DNA of 7,886 bases, taken from contig JBAXAM010000044.1 in assembly GCA_037142515.1 (NCBI GenBank), forward strand, positions 1 to 7,886. Direction: 5' to 3'. A program made the translations under genes and the position numbers. Positions 5,344-7,886 of the stretch are shown one piece after another (position 1 is the first letter of the stretch; each line of letters begins with the position of its first letter). The stretch comes from JBAXAM01 sp037142515 (GTDB taxonomy: Bacteria; Pseudomonadota; Gammaproteobacteria; UBA9339). Below the pieces are notes generated by a model. It saw only the letters and a list, made by a program, of their open reading frames with translations. It did no database searches and was not told the origin of the DNA.

Positions 5344-7274
5344 TACAAAGAAAATTAAATTTGGCGCTGGTAGGATCTGCTAATGTTGGAAAATCTGTAA
5401 TTTTTAATTATTTGACAGGCCTACATCAACACATTGGTAATTGGCCTGGAAAAACTATAGAAAAAGCAGAAGGAACTCTGCACTACAAAGGATACACCAT
5501 CGACGTTTTAGATTTACCAGGAATCTGTTCTTTATCAACCTATTCCTTAGAAGAATTAATTACACGTGAACATATTATTTCTACAAAACCAGATTTCATA
5601 ATAAATGTTATCAACGCTGCCAATCTAGAAACAAATCTAATCCTTACCTTACAACTCCTAGAATTAGAAAAGCCCATGGTTTTAGCTTTAAACATGGTTG
5701 ATCTGCTTAAAAAAAATGGCATTAGCATTGGCTTTGAAAGGCTTGAAACAATTTTGAATATTCCTGTTGTTCCAGTTGCAGCCATCCATGGCAAGGGCGT
5801 GACTGAAGTTTTAGATCGCGGCATCTCTTTGGCTTATCAAAAAACCCAATCCAATACACTAAAATATGGAAAAGAAGTTGAAGAACGAATTGAACAACTA
5901 GATCAAGTGTTACGAAATATAGAATCCGTATACCCCAAAAGATTTATTGCTATAAAACTCTTAGAAAAAGATGAAGTAATTGAAAAACTATTCAAAACAA
6001 CTCATCAAGAAATATTAGAAAAAGCAAAAAGCCTAAATCTAGAGTTAGAAAAAATTCACGGCCATAGTTCTGCTATCGTAATTGCTGATGAAAGATGCCT
6101 ACTGGCATCACGCATAGCCAAAAAGGTAATGACAATAACCAAACCCCAAAAAATCAGCGCAGGCGAAATACTCGACAACTTAACCGGACACAAAATACTA
6201 GGATACCCCATAATGGCGGCTATTTTAGGCTTAACTTTTTTTGCTCTTTTTAAGGGTGGAATCTACGTTTCTTCATTATTAGATCAATTTCTTACTACTC
6301 TTCAAGTAAATTTTTATAATACATTTGGTAACACTTTGTTATCTTCATTGGTATTCAGTGGCATCTCGAGTTTTTTTGCGCTACTTGCCCTTGCCTTACC
6401 ATTTATTTTGCCGTTTTATTTCATCTTGTTTGTTTTAGAAGGACTTGGCTATTTAGCGCGAGTAGCTTACTTGATGGATCATTTTATGCATAAATTAGGC
6501 ATCCATGGCAAGGCTTGTATCCCCTTAATCCTCGGCTTTGGTTGCAATGTACCCGCATGTCTTTCATGCAGAATCATGGAAACTCAAAGAGAACGCTTCA
6601 TAACTGGATTGCTAACTGTATTTGTTCCTTGCAACGCTGTTACTGTGATAGTTGCAGGTCTAGTAGGAAAATTTTTAGGAATACGTTTTGCCGTCGGACT
6701 ATATCTTTTTGTTTTTTTAATAATCTTTATCATAGGGAAAATAGCTTCGATAATGACACCTGGAGAACCCACAGAACTCATTATGGAAATGCCAAGTTAT
6801 AAGCTACCCGACATAAAAACCATATCCCTACATACCTGGTTTAAGCTCAAAGAATTTATCTATGTTGCTAGCCCCATAGTTATAATTTCTGGAATAATTA
6901 TTGAAGGAGCTGCTGCTGCCAAACTTCTCAACCCCATAAATAATTTTTTATCTCCTGTTACCTCACAATGGCTCGGACTGCCCCCAGCTATTGGAATATT
7001 GCTTTTTTTCGGTATTCTAAGAAAAGAATTGATTTTAGTATTACTTGCCTCAATTTTAGGCACTACAAACTTCGCTTTAGTTTTGACTCCAATTCAAATT
7101 TTTATTCTAGCATTGGTAAGCATGCTATATATTCCTTGTGCTGCTACGATTGCAGCTCTATCCAAAGAATTTGGTTGGCAAAAAGCACTGCTGATTACTT
7201 TATTAAAAATATCACTTGCAATAGCTGTCGGTGGATTGGTTTTAAGATTACTAAATTTTGTTAATTTGTTCTGA
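5340..7274 (+). CDS. feoB: Ferrous iron transporter FeoB, short form
   Basis: FeoB is the inner-membrane Fe(II) importer with a cytoplasmic GTPase domain. The protein is 644 aa, against about 773 in E. coli. The G domain has G1 GSANVGKS (12-19), G2 T39 in NWPGKTIE, G3 DLPG (58-61), G4 NMVD (118-121) and G5 near 146-152. A helical GDI-like domain follows (about 170-265), then the membrane part (about 285-640). Gate motif I is GFGCNVPACLSC (399-410) with C402 and C431; gate motif II holds RKE (561-563) and C600 in YIPCAATIAAL. The P-loop keeps N15, matching the potassium-binding Asn-11 of Streptococcus thermophilus FeoB, but the usual NP before it is SA. The start at 5340 overlaps the feoA stop (ATGA), so coupling is expected; the frame is open upstream inside feoA, but only this start matches the family N-terminus. 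Confidence 0.94.
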   Translation: MIQRKLNLALVGSANVGKSVIFNYLTGLHQHIGNWPGKTIEKAEGTLHYKGYTIDVLDLPGICSLSTYSLEELITREHIISTKPDFIINVINAANLETNLILTLQLLELEKPMVLALNMVDLLKKNGISIGFERLETILNIPVVPVAAIHGKGVTEVLDRGISLAYQKTQSNTLKYGKEVEERIEQLDQVLRNIESVYPKRFIAIKLLEKDEVIEKLFKTTHQEILEKAKSLNLELEKIHGHSSAIVIADERCLLASRIAKKVMTITKPQKISAGEILDNLTGHKILGYPIMAAILGLTFFALFKGGIYVSSLLDQFLTTLQVNFYNTFGNTLLSSLVFSGISSFFALLALALPFILPFYFILFVLEGLGYLARVAYLMDHFMHKLGIHGKACIPLILGFGCNVPACLSCRIMETQRERFITGLLTVFVPCNAVTVIVAGLVGKFLGIRFAVGLYLFVFLIIFIIGKIASIMTPGEPTELIMEMPSYKLPDIKTISLHTWFKLKEFIYVASPIVIISGIIIEGAAAAKLLNPINNFLSPVTSQWLGLPPAIGILLFFGILRKELILVLLASILGTTNFALVLTPIQIFILALVSMLYIPCAATIAALSKEFGWQKALLITLLKISLAIAVGGLVLRLLNFVNLF

Positions 7275-7276
7275 TG

Positions 7277-7886
7277 CTATTTTTCAGTCATCACCCAAAC
7301 CCCATCCCAATTTACTGGTGGATTTGCGCTAAAAGCTAAACAACGCTCGATAAATATTTTTATAAGCGTATCTTCTGGATATTTTTTGTCTAAATCATTA
7401 AAAATATTTATAGCCATTTGCCAATCACCAGACTCATAATGAGAAAAAGCGTCAAAAAAATCTTGATTATACTGCTGCAACTTTAAATCTGGTGTTGCTG
7501 CCACATCTCCCAAAAACTCATAAATATAAACACTCTGCTGTTTCCCTTTAACAGCAACTTTGTCAAGCAAGCGGAATTTGAAATTATCTTTTACTTTGTT
7601 ATAAGTAAACTCACTTACAATCGTCCAAGTCCCATATACTTTACTTAAACCCTCTAAGCGACTGGCTAGATTAACGGGATCACCTAATGAAGTATAATTT
7701 AAGCGCTCATCAGAACCAACATTACCAACAACAACCTCTCCAGTATTGATACCAACACGTGTTTCAACCACTGGTTTACTTTCTGTGCGAAACTCTTCGT
7801 TCAATTGTTTTAGTGCCTCTTGTATTTGTAATACGGTAGTGTAACATCCTTTCTGTAAATTATTTTTGACGAGGCAGCATATTTGT
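7277..7886 (-). CDS. Class III adenylate/guanylate cyclase, C-terminal part (runs off right edge)
   Basis: The minus-strand frame is open from the stop at 7279-7277 through the window edge, so only the last 202 residues or so are visible. The catalytic domain shows RVGINTGEVVVGNVGS and GDPVNLASRLEGL. In the latter, D (codon 7681-7679) is the usual adenine-specifying residue, and N (7672-7670) and R (7660-7658) are the transition-state pair of class III cyclases, so cAMP is the likely product. The metal-binding aspartates lie outside the window. After the domain comes a tail of about 75 residues with AFSHYESGDWQMAINIF and PPVNWDGVWVMTEK, a tail I associate with CHASE2-type membrane cyclases; the sensor domain itself is not visible. 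A TTG at 7804 could be read as a start, but the cyclase homology continues beyond it (YTTVLQIQEALKQLN), so it is internal. It converges on feoB with a 2-nt gap. Confidence 0.9.
   Translation of the reverse strand, partial: QICCLVKNNLQKGCYTTVLQIQEALKQLNEEFRTESKPVVETRVGINTGEVVVGNVGSDERLNYTSLGDPVNLASRLEGLSKVYGTWTIVSEFTYNKVKDNFKFRLLDKVAVKGKQQSVYIYEFLGDVAATPDLKLQQYNQDFFDAFSHYESGDWQMAINIFNDLDKKYPEDTLIKIFIERCLAFSANPPVNWDGVWVMTEK

Noticed and set aside
5787..6514. Repeat of CATCCATGGCAAGG inside feoB (near 5787 and 6501)
   Set aside because: A 14-bp match that encodes IHGK at two unrelated sites in the protein. Nothing else around it is repeated, so chance is the likely cause.
7802..7804. TTG as the start codon of a 175-aa protein
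   Set aside because: The frame stays open to the window edge and the residues upstream fit the cyclase domain, so the TTG is internal to a longer gene.

Overview
The window reads as chromosomal core sequence from an AT-rich gammaproteobacterium. PgsA, UvrC and YccA align closely with the E. coli proteins by eye. Two gene neighbourhoods known from E. coli are also present: uvrC-pgsA-tRNA-Gly and tRNA-Ser(UGA)-yccA. The AT-rich composition, several peptidoglycan L,D-transpeptidases and a class III cyclase with the tail usual in CHASE2-type cyclases would fit a Legionellales-like bacterium, but that placement is inference and weak.

Minus strand, positions 1-2577 (read right to left): a tRNA-Ser(UGA) gene, then uvrC only 7 nt after its CCA end, then pgsA 2 nt after uvrC, then a tRNA-Gly(GCC) gene that runs off the left edge and has its own promoter in the 40-bp gap. 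This joins a tRNA, a DNA-repair nuclease subunit and a phospholipid synthase in what looks like one transcription block.

Plus strand, positions 2654-5039: yccA (inner-membrane modulator of the FtsH protease), a LysM-containing L,D-transpeptidase 9 nt downstream of it, then a second, structurally different L,D-transpeptidase (YkuD_2 type) behind its own extended -10 promoter. The intergenic region between tRNA-Ser and yccA carries overlapping divergent promoters on a 17-bp inverted repeat.

Plus strand, positions 5101-7274: feoA and feoB, overlapping by ATGA, make a ferrous-iron uptake operon. Its promoter sits so close to the feoA start codon that the mRNA is predicted to be leaderless. FeoB is a short form (644 aa) with an atypical P-loop and extra cysteines at its first pore motif. 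It converges, with a 2-nt gap, on the 3' part of a class III nucleotide cyclase gene that is open through the right edge.

No mobile element, CRISPR array, phage gene or defence-like locus is visible, and no gap between genes exceeds about 110 bp. The points most worth a second look are regulatory and architectural: the tRNA-Ser/uvrC junction, the predicted leaderless feo transcript and the divergent FeoB.
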